A stretch of DNA of 64,000 nucleotides, from NCBI GenBank assembly GCA_963605745.1, contig CAVCWT010000001.1, positions 124,001-188,000 of the forward strand, read 5' to 3'. The stretch comes from CAG-791 sp963605745. Lineage in GTDB: Bacteria > Bacillota > Clostridia > Lachnospirales > Lachnospiraceae. The notes beneath the pieces were generated by a model. That model saw only the letters and a list, made by a program, of their open reading frames with translations. It did not search any database and was not told the DNA's origin. Position numbers and translations under genes: made by a program. The number at the start of each line of letters is the position of its first letter. The stretch's first letter is position 1. This document shows, piece by piece, positions 1 to 8,699 of this stretch.

Positions 1-361
1 GCTGCGCCGTCATCTTCTCCAGGTGATCACAGGAAAGCCAGTCGTCGCAGTCAATAAAGGCAACAAATGCCGCTCTGCTCTCTCGAACTCCTCGAATCCA
101 GGTCGCAAGTAATCCTTCATTTTCTTTATGAATCACACGGACTCTTCGATCCTTTTCTGCCGCCTCATCGCAGACAAGGCCGCTCCCGTCCGTTGAGCCA
201 TCATCCACAAGGACCAGCTCCAGATCCGAAAAAGTCTGATGCAGGATACTGTCAATACACTCCTGCAGATAGCTACCCCCATTATAGACAGGAACAATCA
301 CTGACACTGCGGGCATGCCTTTCCTTCGTTCCTTTTCCTGATGTTCCTTTACTGTCTGCAT
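1..361 (-). CDS. Family 2 glycosyltransferase (partial, cut by window edge)
   Basis: An open frame runs from the ATG at 361 through the window edge, giving the first 120 residues of a GT-A fold family 2 glycosyltransferase. Visible motifs are the beta-strand start SVIVPVYNGG, the nucleotide-binding DDGSTDGS and the metal-binding region FIDCDDW. It would transfer a sugar from a nucleotide-sugar donor at the inner membrane during polysaccharide repeat-unit assembly. It is the most downstream visible gene of the exopolysaccharide operon, 78 nt after the preceding GT4 gene. The acceptor and sugar cannot be told from the sequence. An internal Met at residue 16 could also be the start. Confidence 0.85.
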   Translation of the reverse strand, partial: MQTVKEHQEKERRKGMPAVSVIVPVYNGGSYLQECIDSILHQTFSDLELVLVDDGSTDGSGLVCDEAAEKDRRVRVIHKENEGLLATWIRGVRESRAAFVAFIDCDDWLSCDHLEKMTAQ

Positions 362-439
362 GATTGCTCCCTCTTGATCTGGCATCTGCAACTCTCCGTG
401 AATCGGGTACTGAATCTGCCATGCCTGCTCGCGCAGGTA

Positions 440-1525
440 TCATCCTAAATAGTAACTGCTTAGCACGGCCTCGTACACGGCCTCAATCCGGTCAATATGC
501 TGCTCGAACCCATACTCTTTTTCGGCTCTTTGATAGGAGGCTGCCGCCGCCTGTTCCCAGGTCTTCCTATTGCTGAGAAGCCTTCCGATGGCCTCTGCCA
601 TAGCTATGCTGTCACCAACTCCGCACAGCGCTGCCTGCTCGCCTTCTCCCGTCAGATTCGGAATACCGCCGATTCTTGTTGTCACCATCGGGAGTCCATA
701 CCCCATCGCCTCGAGAAGCGACATCGGCATCGCCTCCATATGCGAGGGCAAGAGGAACAACATGCTCTCCTGCAACAGTCTCTCCTTGTCCTCTCCCCGC
801 ACCCAGCCAGGAAAAACAACATTCTCCCGCACCAGTTCTTCCGGCAGTCCATTCGTCACAAGGCTCTGATCTCCAACGCCTCCCATCACAAACCGGGCCT
901 TTGGATACTCTGCCGTCACCCTCCGGATCACCTCCGGCATCTCCTTCATTCCCTTCCCTTCTGTCAGAACGCCAAGGTACAGAATCTGCTGCCTTTGAAA
1001 TCTTTCCTCCCGCACGGAAGGCTCTTGCGTTTCCGGATGCAGAACACTGTAGTTGGGAATGACCTCCATCCGCTCCTTTGGATAGCAGGCAGACAGCACG
1101 TCCCTCCAGTGCTCTGTTAGGACAACCATGCGCTGACACTTGCCGTAGATTCGTCGGACGAGTCGTTTTTTGCCTTCAGAGGCGTTGGTATACAGCTCAT
1201 CAAAGGCAGAGCCGTGAATGTGATTGACAATCGGAATGCCCGCCCTGGATGCCATCTCAATGAACGGGAGCTTGCGGTAAAAGCTCGGACCGAATGAAGA
1301 GTGAACATGAACAAGTTCCGGCGGGTCCTTTTTAAGAACCCCCCGGAACTGCCTGTATGCCTTTAATGCTTTTTTCAGCTTGTCCATCTTGCTGCCGTCG
1401 CAATACGATTGAATATAGGTGATCCGATAATCCTTCTCCAGACGGCTCCCGTAATAGCCGGAGGTCACGGCGGCGATGCCGCCGTGAACCAGAGGATCCG
1501 GAACAATCATACAGATGTGATGCAT
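440..1525 (-). CDS. Family 4 glycosyltransferase
   Basis: A protein of 361 residues with the GT-B fold. The N-terminal half starts HHICMIVPDPLVHGGI, a glycine-rich donor/acceptor loop. The C-terminal GT4 half carries EGKGMKEMPEVI and the PSHMEAMPMSLLEAMGYGLP block, with the E-x7-E retaining motif. The frame is open upstream to 1597, but the ATG at 1525 is preceded by AGGGAG at good spacing and begins the conserved domain, so it is preferred. It sits 74 nt after the priming sugar transferase gene in the same operon, so it probably adds a sugar to the lipid-linked repeat unit in the cytoplasm. The specific sugar is unknown. Confidence 0.88.
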   Translation of the reverse strand: MHHICMIVPDPLVHGGIAAVTSGYYGSRLEKDYRITYIQSYCDGSKMDKLKKALKAYRQFRGVLKKDPPELVHVHSSFGPSFYRKLPFIEMASRAGIPIVNHIHGSAFDELYTNASEGKKRLVRRIYGKCQRMVVLTEHWRDVLSACYPKERMEVIPNYSVLHPETQEPSVREERFQRQQILYLGVLTEGKGMKEMPEVIRRVTAEYPKARFVMGGVGDQSLVTNGLPEELVRENVVFPGWVRGEDKERLLQESMLFLLPSHMEAMPMSLLEAMGYGLPMVTTRIGGIPNLTGEGEQAALCGVGDSIAMAEAIGRLLSNRKTWEQAAAASYQRAEKEYGFEQHIDRIEAVYEAVLSSYYLG

Positions 1526-1599
1526 GGCGTGCTCCCTATAGTTGCTGTTTTCCTTTTGCCAAAGACAGGGTTCTGGCGAAGGCAAACGCATAAACAAAT

Positions 1600-3003
1600 C
1601 TACTTTGCGCCGCGGTGTCCCAGAACAACGATCACCGTCTGCAGCAGGATCTTGAAATCCAGTGTCAGCGACCAGTTGTCAATGTATTCCAGATCCAGAC
1701 GCACCACCTCATCAAAATCCGAGATGTCGCTGCGTCCGCTCACCTGCCACATACCGGTAAGGCCCGGCGTCATGGACAGGCGCCTCCTATAATGCTCATT
1801 GTACTGCTCGAACTCATCCACGGTCGGCGGTCTCGTGCCGACAAGGCTCATATCACCCTTTAATACGTTAAGAAACTGCGGGAACTCATCCAGGCTCGTG
1901 CTGCGAAGGAATGCCCCGACCCTGGTGATCCGCGGGTCGTTCTCCATCTTGAACATAAGGCCCTTGACCTCGTTCTCCTTCTCCAGTTCTTTTTTGCGTG
2001 CCTCTGCATCCTGATACATGGAGCGGAATTTGTAGATTTTAAACCGGCGTCCGTTTTTGCCGATTCTCGTCTGTGCGAAAAAGACAGGTCCCTTGGAATC
2101 CAGCTTGATCGCCGGTGCGATAAACAGTGTCAGGATACCGGTCAGGATGACACCGACAAGACCGCCGAGAATGTCGAACACGCGCTTGACAAGGAGTCTT
2201 TTGTAGCTGGAGCAGAACTTGGTATAGGTAACGGTAATGTAATCGCCAAAGGTTTCCACTTTGGCAGATGCGCCGGAGATTTCCGGCAGCCCGAGATTAT
2301 AGCGGCACACAACCCCCATTTCCTCGAAGCCATTGATCAGGGGCTGTATTTCCTGACGGTCAAGACCCGGCGCGTTGATAAAGACTTCGTCAAAGGCGAT
2401 CTGCGTCAGCTTTTCTGTCATCTCCTTGAAGGCGGATTCCCGCTCCTCTTCACTCATGCCGTCCCCGCATCGGATTGAGGCAGAGCCCACCACCTGATAG
2501 GAGGCCCCCATCGTCTGCCGCAGTCTCGTAATCGTCTCATCTGCCAGCTCCGGTGGCGCTACTACCAGTACCTTCGTGACCTGTTTGTCATCCGAGACAA
2601 TGCGCTGCATCACCTTTTTAAACAGGATGTGAACAACATACATCATCAAAAGGTTCATCCAGATAAAGTTGATGACGACCTGCCTCGACAGGATATTCCC
2701 CCAGCGGACAAAGAACACAAAGGCCAGTGACGCCAGGATCATGACACCGTTGAACTGCAGAACCGAAATAATCTCCCGGAAGAATCCTCTCTCCAGAAAA
2801 TCCCGGTTCCACTCTGCAAAAAAACTGTAAATCGTATAGAACAGAAGGAAAACAACCAGCACCGCATAGTGCAGCGTCTTGTTGCCCCAGTCGTTGTTAT
2901 GTGCGAATCGCAGATTCGTTGCAAGCCAGTAGCTCACCGCAATGCAGATGGAATCCATCAGCCACAGGCCATAAGTCAGAACGATTTTATTTTTCGGATT
3001 CAT
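1600..3003 (-). CDS. Polyprenyl-phosphate hexose-1-phosphate transferase (initiating sugar transferase)
   Basis: A 467-residue membrane enzyme that would start polysaccharide assembly by moving a sugar-1-phosphate from a UDP-sugar onto undecaprenyl phosphate. The N-terminal part has about four hydrophobic segments, then a cytoplasmic CoA-binding-like domain. The C-terminal third is the bacterial sugar transferase domain: KRVFDILGG, the KFRSMYQDAE stretch, RSTSLDEFPQ, GDMSLVGTRPP and the TPGLTGMWQVSGRSD block. These are hallmarks of WbaP/WcaJ-type enzymes. The start at 3003 has an AAGGGG element upstream and overlaps the end of the polymerase gene by 17 nt, which suggests translational coupling. 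Confidence 0.93.
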   Translation of the reverse strand: MNPKNKIVLTYGLWLMDSICIAVSYWLATNLRFAHNNDWGNKTLHYAVLVVFLLFYTIYSFFAEWNRDFLERGFFREIISVLQFNGVMILASLAFVFFVRWGNILSRQVVINFIWMNLLMMYVVHILFKKVMQRIVSDDKQVTKVLVVAPPELADETITRLRQTMGASYQVVGSASIRCGDGMSEEERESAFKEMTEKLTQIAFDEVFINAPGLDRQEIQPLINGFEEMGVVCRYNLGLPEISGASAKVETFGDYITVTYTKFCSSYKRLLVKRVFDILGGLVGVILTGILTLFIAPAIKLDSKGPVFFAQTRIGKNGRRFKIYKFRSMYQDAEARKKELEKENEVKGLMFKMENDPRITRVGAFLRSTSLDEFPQFLNVLKGDMSLVGTRPPTVDEFEQYNEHYRRRLSMTPGLTGMWQVSGRSDISDFDEVVRLDLEYIDNWSLTLDFKILLQTVIVVLGHRGAK

Positions 3004-4168
3004 TTGCCTTCATCCCCTTTATGATGGCCGGCAGATACAAAGCTGCCAGGAATAAACCGTAGTTGCGGCCGATATAGGCCGACACCAGATGTGCCTCGAA
3101 TACAGTATAAACAGACATACAAACGAGCATCATAAAGCCCGCCTTGTCCTTCGTCTTCCTTGCATGCTCCAGCATAAGGAACAAGGTCAGAACGATCATA
3201 ATCGCCGGAATCACGCCGTACCAGTATATGACGCGCAGCCATCCAAGGTCAAAATAACAACGATTCCACCTTGCTGAGAACAGGTACCAGGTCGACAGTG
3301 TCCCATCATGGAAGGTCGTTGTCCACAAGGATGAAACCCTCCCGGTCAGAACCTGATCCAGTTTTTTCATCCAGTCATGTGCCGCCGGGTTATACAATCC
3401 GCACAGCACCGAAAAGCCAATGCCGCCAAGGACCAATGCCTCTCCAATATAGTAAACCGCATTTCCTGCTGTCAGCTTTCTGCCATAATGCAGCAGCACC
3501 GAAATCAGGATGGCCAGCATCGCAATGACCGTTGCCGTATTGCTGCGGGTCAACCCGTAGAGCAGAACATCCCCCACTGCCAGAAGAAGGTAGACATACA
3601 GCTTCATTTGCTTTTCATACAGGTACAATGCCAGGATCAGCAGCATCGCGGCCATACAATGCAGTGAGTTCGGATGCCCCAGCCCCAGATCCCATCTGGT
3701 TTCAATGCCATGTCCGTAATTGTAGGTCTGATACAGGTGCCCCATGACACCGGTCAGCGCCAGAACAACAAGAACAAGACACCCTGCGATGGTTCCATAG
3801 AAGGTAACCTTCATTGCTCTTTGGATATCCATTGTCTCTGCGCTGCGAATAAAAATAACGAGCCGGATCAGATCATTTCGTCCTCCGAAATGCCAGCTAA
3901 GTCCTGCCACCATCAATGCCAGAACGAGCACCAGATTCTCCCGAAGGCTAAACCTTCGAAGGCAGTACACGCATCGAACACCAAAAAGGAGAAACGCTGT
4001 GCGGTACATAAGTCCCTCATAGGGATTCGTCCAGCTGCTCTTATCCAGAATGACAACCGCCAGTTCCAGCAAAAGCCCCAGATAGAACAGTGCCTGCGTG
4101 CCACGATCCGCCAGCCACAGCACCTGCTCCCTTTGCGATATTTGATTGTTCTGATCGTTTTTTTTCAT
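2987..4168 (-). CDS. Wzy-like polysaccharide polymerase (polytopic membrane protein)
   Basis: A hydrophobic protein of about 393 residues from the ATG at 4168, with ten or more membrane-spanning segments and a larger extracytoplasmic loop holding the LGLGHPNSLH motif often seen in O-antigen/EPS polymerases. In the Wzx/Wzy pathway this class links lipid-carried repeat units outside the membrane. Sequence conservation is low in this family, so the call rests on topology and on its place between glycosyltransferases and the priming transferase. The frame is open to 4249, but an AGGA element before 4168 and the charged MKKNDQNNQ start favour the shorter form. No Wzx flippase is visible in the window. 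Confidence 0.72.
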   Translation of the reverse strand: MKKNDQNNQISQREQVLWLADRGTQALFYLGLLLELAVVILDKSSWTNPYEGLMYRTAFLLFGVRCVYCLRRFSLRENLVLVLALMVAGLSWHFGGRNDLIRLVIFIRSAETMDIQRAMKVTFYGTIAGCLVLVVLALTGVMGHLYQTYNYGHGIETRWDLGLGHPNSLHCMAAMLLILALYLYEKQMKLYVYLLLAVGDVLLYGLTRSNTATVIAMLAILISVLLHYGRKLTAGNAVYYIGEALVLGGIGFSVLCGLYNPAAHDWMKKLDQVLTGRVSSLWTTTFHDGTLSTWYLFSARWNRCYFDLGWLRVIYWYGVIPAIMIVLTLFLMLEHARKTKDKAGFMMLVCMSVYTVFEAHLVSAYIGRNYGLFLAALYLPAIIKGMKANESEK

Positions 4169-4265
4169 CAATTGCAATCCTGGCAGCAGAAGATTCCCGG
4201 CAAAATGACCTTTCAGAAACAAAAAGGTCAGTCGGTACAGCATTTGCAAAGTGCCCGGCGTTTAT

Positions 4266-6431
4266 TCAGGACCTGCGGTTTTTCCACGCAACAACGGTTT
4301 TCTCGTAGAGTCTTGCCAGCATATAGTAGCGCTTTGGCGACTCGGCATAGAGCTTTAGTCTCTCTCTGTCTCCACGCCTCCCGTAGGAATGTTCACTGCA
4401 CAGCTCCAGAATCCGTTCCTTGTGGGACAGGATCCTCTCTTCCAGCTCCTGTGCTTCCTTCTGCGTTTCGCTGCAGGACCGATAATCCTCTTCATAGAAC
4501 AACATCCGGCGATAGAACCAGTATTCCGACTCCTCTGCAAGGTCATACAGTCCCGCATCCTTCAGCATTTCCATATGCACTCTCCAGGCCGGAATCTCCT
4601 GCGTCAGCGTGCGCACGGCACGCCCGCTGTTCATAATGCTCTCCTCGCGGTTATGCACATAATCATACAAAGGCGTCGGAATATACAGAACCTTTCGGGT
4701 GTGACACAGCGCACAGGTCGTAAACGGAATATCCTCCGCACTGGTTCCCTCCGGAAAGCGGTTTCCCTTTAGAAGACTCTTATGAAAGAGCTTGCTCCAG
4801 ACGGCAGAATGCAGTACCACCTTCCCGTCCGTTCCTTCCATACCGGCACGGATAAAGCAAGCCACCGCCTCTCTTTGAGTTAATAATACACTCGCAGTAA
4901 GAGACGGGTCAATATTGACAGATTTTATCTCATTCTGATCTGTCTTTGTGATATTCTCTGCAGGATCTGTTGTCTTCATTGCCGCATGCGGAGTCCGGAT
5001 CTCTGCGGTGGCTGCCTGCAAAGCCTTGCTGTCTGCTGCAGGCGCCTTGTTCCCGACTCCGTGTATCGCCGTCGTCGTAACCTCGCGGTAATTCACGGCT
5101 GCCATTCTGGCACCGGATGCTAACATCCCCCGCAGCATCGTCTCGTACATTTCGGGATGTGCCACGTCATCTCCGTCTACAAAACCGATGTATTCTCCTT
5201 TTGCATGCTCGATGCCTTCATTTCTTGCCGCCGATACGCCACGGTTTCCCGTATGAATAACCTGAATTCTGGCATCTGCAGCCACATACTCATCCAGAAG
5301 CGCAGCCGTCCCATCCGTAGAACCATCGTCCACCACAATGATCTCCAGATTCTTCCAGGTCTGGTTTCTCACAGAATCCAGTGCTCTTCCAATGTATTCC
5401 TTTACGTTATATGCCGTGATGATCACGGAAAGGAGGGGCTCCTCGGACAGTTCCTGACCGGCCGGGTTAATTCTGCGCATAAAGTCTGCATAGATGTCCA
5501 CCCGGCGCAGCTCACTGCCATCCTTTTGATTGTTCCAGACAGACGGTGCGAACACAGTTTTCCCGGGTTCCCTGCAAAGCCACGCTCCCCACCAGGAAAA
5601 GCTCGAATTCGCAATAATATGATTGCCGCACAGCGTCATGAGATACAGGTCGAGATATCCGTGATCTTCATCGCTCCCCTTCACGAGAACAAAGTGCCCG
5701 CGTCCAAGGTTCTCCTGCCGCTCTGCCTGGAACCGAATCCACTCGCCTGCTTTCTCCTCATCGTTGGAGAACACGAAAAAGGTCATTTCACTGCTCTTAT
5801 CCTTGAGCTTTTGAATCGCCGTGTTGTAATAGGCATCCGTGCAGATGCCTCCGTAGATATCTCCCTTATCCACATAATCGCCGAACCGCAGATGAATAGC
5901 CGCGCTGCCGCCGTTCTCATTGGCCTTGCGAATCCTCTCTGCATAGTGTGCCGCCTGCTCCAGGATGCGGCGTTCCTTTTTATTCGCATCTCCCGGAATT
6001 TCCAGAAGGTCCGGGGGAAATGTAAAGGCCTTCCGAACGGCCGCCTCCTCCCCGGCAAAATAACGAGGGCTCTGAAAACAGCCGCAATAATACCCTTCCG
6101 TCTCCTCCAGAAAGCCCGGATCATAGACAAAGTCCTCGTCTCTCTTTTCCAGACTCTTTCTGCCCGTCAGCTTCCTGCGAATTCTGCTGGAAACATTCAT
6201 GGAGGAGTCGGTCATGCAAGTGAGGTCTTCCTGCGATACCTTCGGATAATGGATGCCAAAGATCCGTAAATGTTTCGGGCGCCTTTTCTGGTCAGAGTTT
6301 TTGAAGGCCTCCTTGTCATATTGCGAGGCATCGTCAAAACACACGTCTCTTCCCAGCGCCTTTAATTTAAGATACAGCGCATATTGGAACATCTGATTGC
6401 CGAGTCCACCCGACATTCTGATTATGATCAT
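4266..6431 (-). CDS. Fused alpha-1,2-fucosyltransferase (GT11) and family 2 glycosyltransferase
   Basis: A protein of about 721 residues with two catalytic domains. Residues 1-320 are GT11: the start MSGGLGNQMFQYAL, HLRFGDY (180-186, the donor-binding HxRxGDY motif) and ANSSFSWWGAWL (about 284-295). Residues 342 onward are GT2: LLSVIITAYN, DDGSTDG (368-374) and FVDGDD (417-422). An Ala/Thr-rich stretch lies inside the GT2 domain after the DGDD motif. The ATG at 6431 overlaps the TGA of asnB as ATGA, with GGAAGG upstream, so translation is probably coupled. It would add two consecutive sugars, one likely an alpha-1,2-linked deoxyhexose. The exact donors are inference. Confidence 0.9.
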   Translation of the reverse strand: MIIIRMSGGLGNQMFQYALYLKLKALGRDVCFDDASQYDKEAFKNSDQKRRPKHLRIFGIHYPKVSQEDLTCMTDSSMNVSSRIRRKLTGRKSLEKRDEDFVYDPGFLEETEGYYCGCFQSPRYFAGEEAAVRKAFTFPPDLLEIPGDANKKERRILEQAAHYAERIRKANENGGSAAIHLRFGDYVDKGDIYGGICTDAYYNTAIQKLKDKSSEMTFFVFSNDEEKAGEWIRFQAERQENLGRGHFVLVKGSDEDHGYLDLYLMTLCGNHIIANSSFSWWGAWLCREPGKTVFAPSVWNNQKDGSELRRVDIYADFMRRINPAGQELSEEPLLSVIITAYNVKEYIGRALDSVRNQTWKNLEIIVVDDGSTDGTAALLDEYVAADARIQVIHTGNRGVSAARNEGIEHAKGEYIGFVDGDDVAHPEMYETMLRGMLASGARMAAVNYREVTTTAIHGVGNKAPAADSKALQAATAEIRTPHAAMKTTDPAENITKTDQNEIKSVNIDPSLTASVLLTQREAVACFIRAGMEGTDGKVVLHSAVWSKLFHKSLLKGNRFPEGTSAEDIPFTTCALCHTRKVLYIPTPLYDYVHNREESIMNSGRAVRTLTQEIPAWRVHMEMLKDAGLYDLAEESEYWFYRRMLFYEEDYRSCSETQKEAQELEERILSHKERILELCSEHSYGRRGDRERLKLYAESPKRYYMLARLYEKTVVAWKNRRS

Positions 6432-8617
6432 AACGCAAGCGATTCCTTCCAGTAATCTGCCCACTGCTGAAACACATAATAGCCCCACAGAAGCTTTGAA
6501 TAATTCCTGCCTGTCCCGGCGCCGCCGTCTCCCTCTTTCAGGAACTGCTGCACCAAGCGGGAAACGGTCTCCGGATCAAAGATTCCCTGGCGCTTTACGA
6601 AGGATTCCTCGGAATAGGCAAGGAGCTGCTCTTTCAGGGGACCTGCCAGCCACTTACCAAGAGGAACGGAGAAGCCTTTTTTAGGCCGTTCTAAAAGGTC
6701 CTTTGGAATGTATTCCCAGGCGAGCCTTCTAAGGAGATATTTTTTATCCCAGCCCTTTTGATTCCGGTTCTGTTCCTGATTCGTTCCGCCGCACTCGGCG
6801 GGTCCTGCCTGTCGGACGGAGCCTTTTTGCCCGGATTCTGCGCCAGACCTTGGATGGTATTTAAGTGCGTGATCCACCCGGTAGGAATACCGCATCACCT
6901 CCGGGTCCAGGAACGGACACCGGCTCTCTAATGAATATTTCATCGAAGCGCGGTCCACCTTCGTCAGAATGTCCCCGGGAAGGTATGTCTCCATATCAAG
7001 GAGCATTCGCCGGATCTGCCAGTTCTCAGAAGGGTATCTGCTCTCCCACTCATAGTTAACAGGAAGGAAGCCATCACTCCCGACCTGTTCTGCTGCATCA
7101 AAAGGGAAGACATCCGTTCCGGACTGTCCTGCAGGATCCTGCAGCACCAGGCTCTTTGCCAGCTCTACGTAGCTGCCGGCGCCGAACTGCGTCTTTGTCT
7201 CAGGATTGCGATTGGCCGAGATCACGCGAACCTTAAACGGATACTGATCCTCCAGTCTCTTTCCTGCGCCCAATGGGATCTGTCCGATTCCATGTGCCAG
7301 TGCTCCAAGGGCGTCCAGCCTCTGGGCCAGCCGCACGTTGTCATAGATACCATAGCCGCAGAAGAGCTCATCCCCGGCATCTCCGGACAATGCCACTGTC
7401 ACCTTCTGCCGCGCCAGCCGGGACACCAGCATGGTCGGAATCTGTGAGGAATCCGCCATCGGCTCGTCAAAGAATTTCGGAAGGTCCGAAACCAGCTCCA
7501 ACAGATCTCCTTCGCTGATGATCTGTTCGGTATGGTCCGTTCCCAGATGCGCCGCAACGGCTCTTGCATAGGGAGACTCGTCATATTCCTTTTCGGCAAA
7601 GCCGATGGAGAAGGTCTTGAGCGGTGTCCCGCCGAGCTGCTCCTGTGCGACTGCACTGATCAAGGAGGAATCATATCCCCCGGACAAAAAGGCTCCCAGC
7701 GGGACATCGGCAATCATTCTGCGACGTACGGATTGCCTCAGGACCTCCCGCAGCTCCCCAAGTGCCTGATCTTCATCGGTGACAGGATCCTTTTGCATGT
7801 CCTGATACTGCTCTTTGATGTCCCAGTATCTGTGGGAAACCAGCTCATACTCTGTCCCCATGGCAGCACCGAATGCCTTTTCGGCCGCNNNNNNNNNNNN
7901 NNNNNNNNNNNNNNNNNNNNNNNNNNNNNNNNNNNNNNNNNNNNNTGCCTTTTCGGCCGCCACCGCTCCGTCTTCCCTTCGCCGCCAGATCTTCACCGTT
8001 CCCGGCTCCACCTGATACACCTTCTCAAGGATGGTATCCGGTGCGTTGATATATTCCTGGAAGAGATACCTTGGCAGGATGTCTCTTCGGATCCTGCCCT
8101 TGAATCCGGGGCTCTTCAGAATCGGTGCCAGAACCGAGGCATAGATCAGCTCATCACCGTCGATCCGATAGTAAAGCGGCTTTTGTCCCATGCGGTCCCT
8201 CGCCAGCATGAGCTCATCCTTTTCGCAGTCATACAGTGCAATTGCGAACATCCCGTTAAAATGCTCCACGCAGGACACTCCCCATTTAAGGTATGCTGCG
8301 AGAATCACCTCGGTATCACTGTTCGATCGAAAGGAATACTCCGGAAGCTCCTTTTTCAGCTCTCTGTAGTTGTAGATCTCTCCGTTAAAAACAACATGCA
8401 GCCGCCCATTCGGTGTCGACATTGGCTGGTGTCCTAAGGGCGAAAGGTCGAGAATCGACAATCGCCTTTGTGCCATGCCAAGGGTTCTGCCTCCCGGCAG
8501 CTCAAAGAGCTCCACGCCGGCATCGTCGGGTCCTCTCTCCCGCATGGTATCGTTCATGACAGCGAGCTGATCCTTCGTGATCATCCGTCTGGATAGATAT
8601 CCGCAAATTCCACACAT
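6428..8617 (-). CDS. asnB: AsnB-type glutamine-dependent asparagine synthetase / amidotransferase
   Basis: The mature protein would start at Cys2 (MCGICGYLS), the nucleophile of class II glutamine amidotransferases. The N-terminal glutaminase domain is followed by the synthetase domain with the ATP-pyrophosphatase loop FLSGGYDSSLIS and the SGDAGDELFCGY motif. In polysaccharide loci such proteins often amidate uronic acids instead of making free asparagine, and the context here suggests that role. The frame is interrupted at 7889-7945 by unresolved bases, and the flanks duplicate 15 nt. If the contig ends simply overlap, removing 72 nt keeps the frame and gives about 705 residues. The C-terminal part has an extra Gln/Gly/Lys-rich loop. 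Confidence 0.9.
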   Translation of the reverse strand: MCGICGYLSRRMITKDQLAVMNDTMRERGPDDAGVELFELPGGRTLGMAQRRLSILDLSPLGHQPMSTPNGRLHVVFNGEIYNYRELKKELPEYSFRSNSDTEVILAAYLKWGVSCVEHFNGMFAIALYDCEKDELMLARDRMGQKPLYYRIDGDELIYASVLAPILKSPGFKGRIRRDILPRYLFQEYINAPDTILEKVYQVEPGTVKIWRRREDGAVAAEKAXXXXXXXXXXXXXXXXXXXAAEKAFGAAMGTEYELVSHRYWDIKEQYQDMQKDPVTDEDQALGELREVLRQSVRRRMIADVPLGAFLSGGYDSSLISAVAQEQLGGTPLKTFSIGFAEKEYDESPYARAVAAHLGTDHTEQIISEGDLLELVSDLPKFFDEPMADSSQIPTMLVSRLARQKVTVALSGDAGDELFCGYGIYDNVRLAQRLDALGALAHGIGQIPLGAGKRLEDQYPFKVRVISANRNPETKTQFGAGSYVELAKSLVLQDPAGQSGTDVFPFDAAEQVGSDGFLPVNYEWESRYPSENWQIRRMLLDMETYLPGDILTKVDRASMKYSLESRCPFLDPEVMRYSYRVDHALKYHPRSGAESGQKGSVRQAGPAECGGTNQEQNRNQKGWDKKYLLRRLAWEYIPKDLLERPKKGFSVPLGKWLAGPLKEQLLAYSEESFVKRQGIFDPETVSRLVQQFLKEGDGGAGTGRNYSKLLWGYYVFQQWADYWKESLAL
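7889..7945. other. Assembly gap of 57 N inside asnB
   Basis: Fifty-seven undetermined bases are flanked on both sides by the same 15-mer (tgccttttcggccgc at 7874-7888 and 7946-7960). This is what is expected when two contigs with overlapping ends were scaffolded without merging. The true sequence may therefore lack the gap and one copy of the 15-mer. Confidence 0.95.
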
Positions 8618-8699
8618 AATTCCAACTACCCTTCACCCAAAGCCTGTCAAACTGTGCCGGTGAACCACGTTCCTTCGCCGCAGCAATGTGCGTGCTGCA

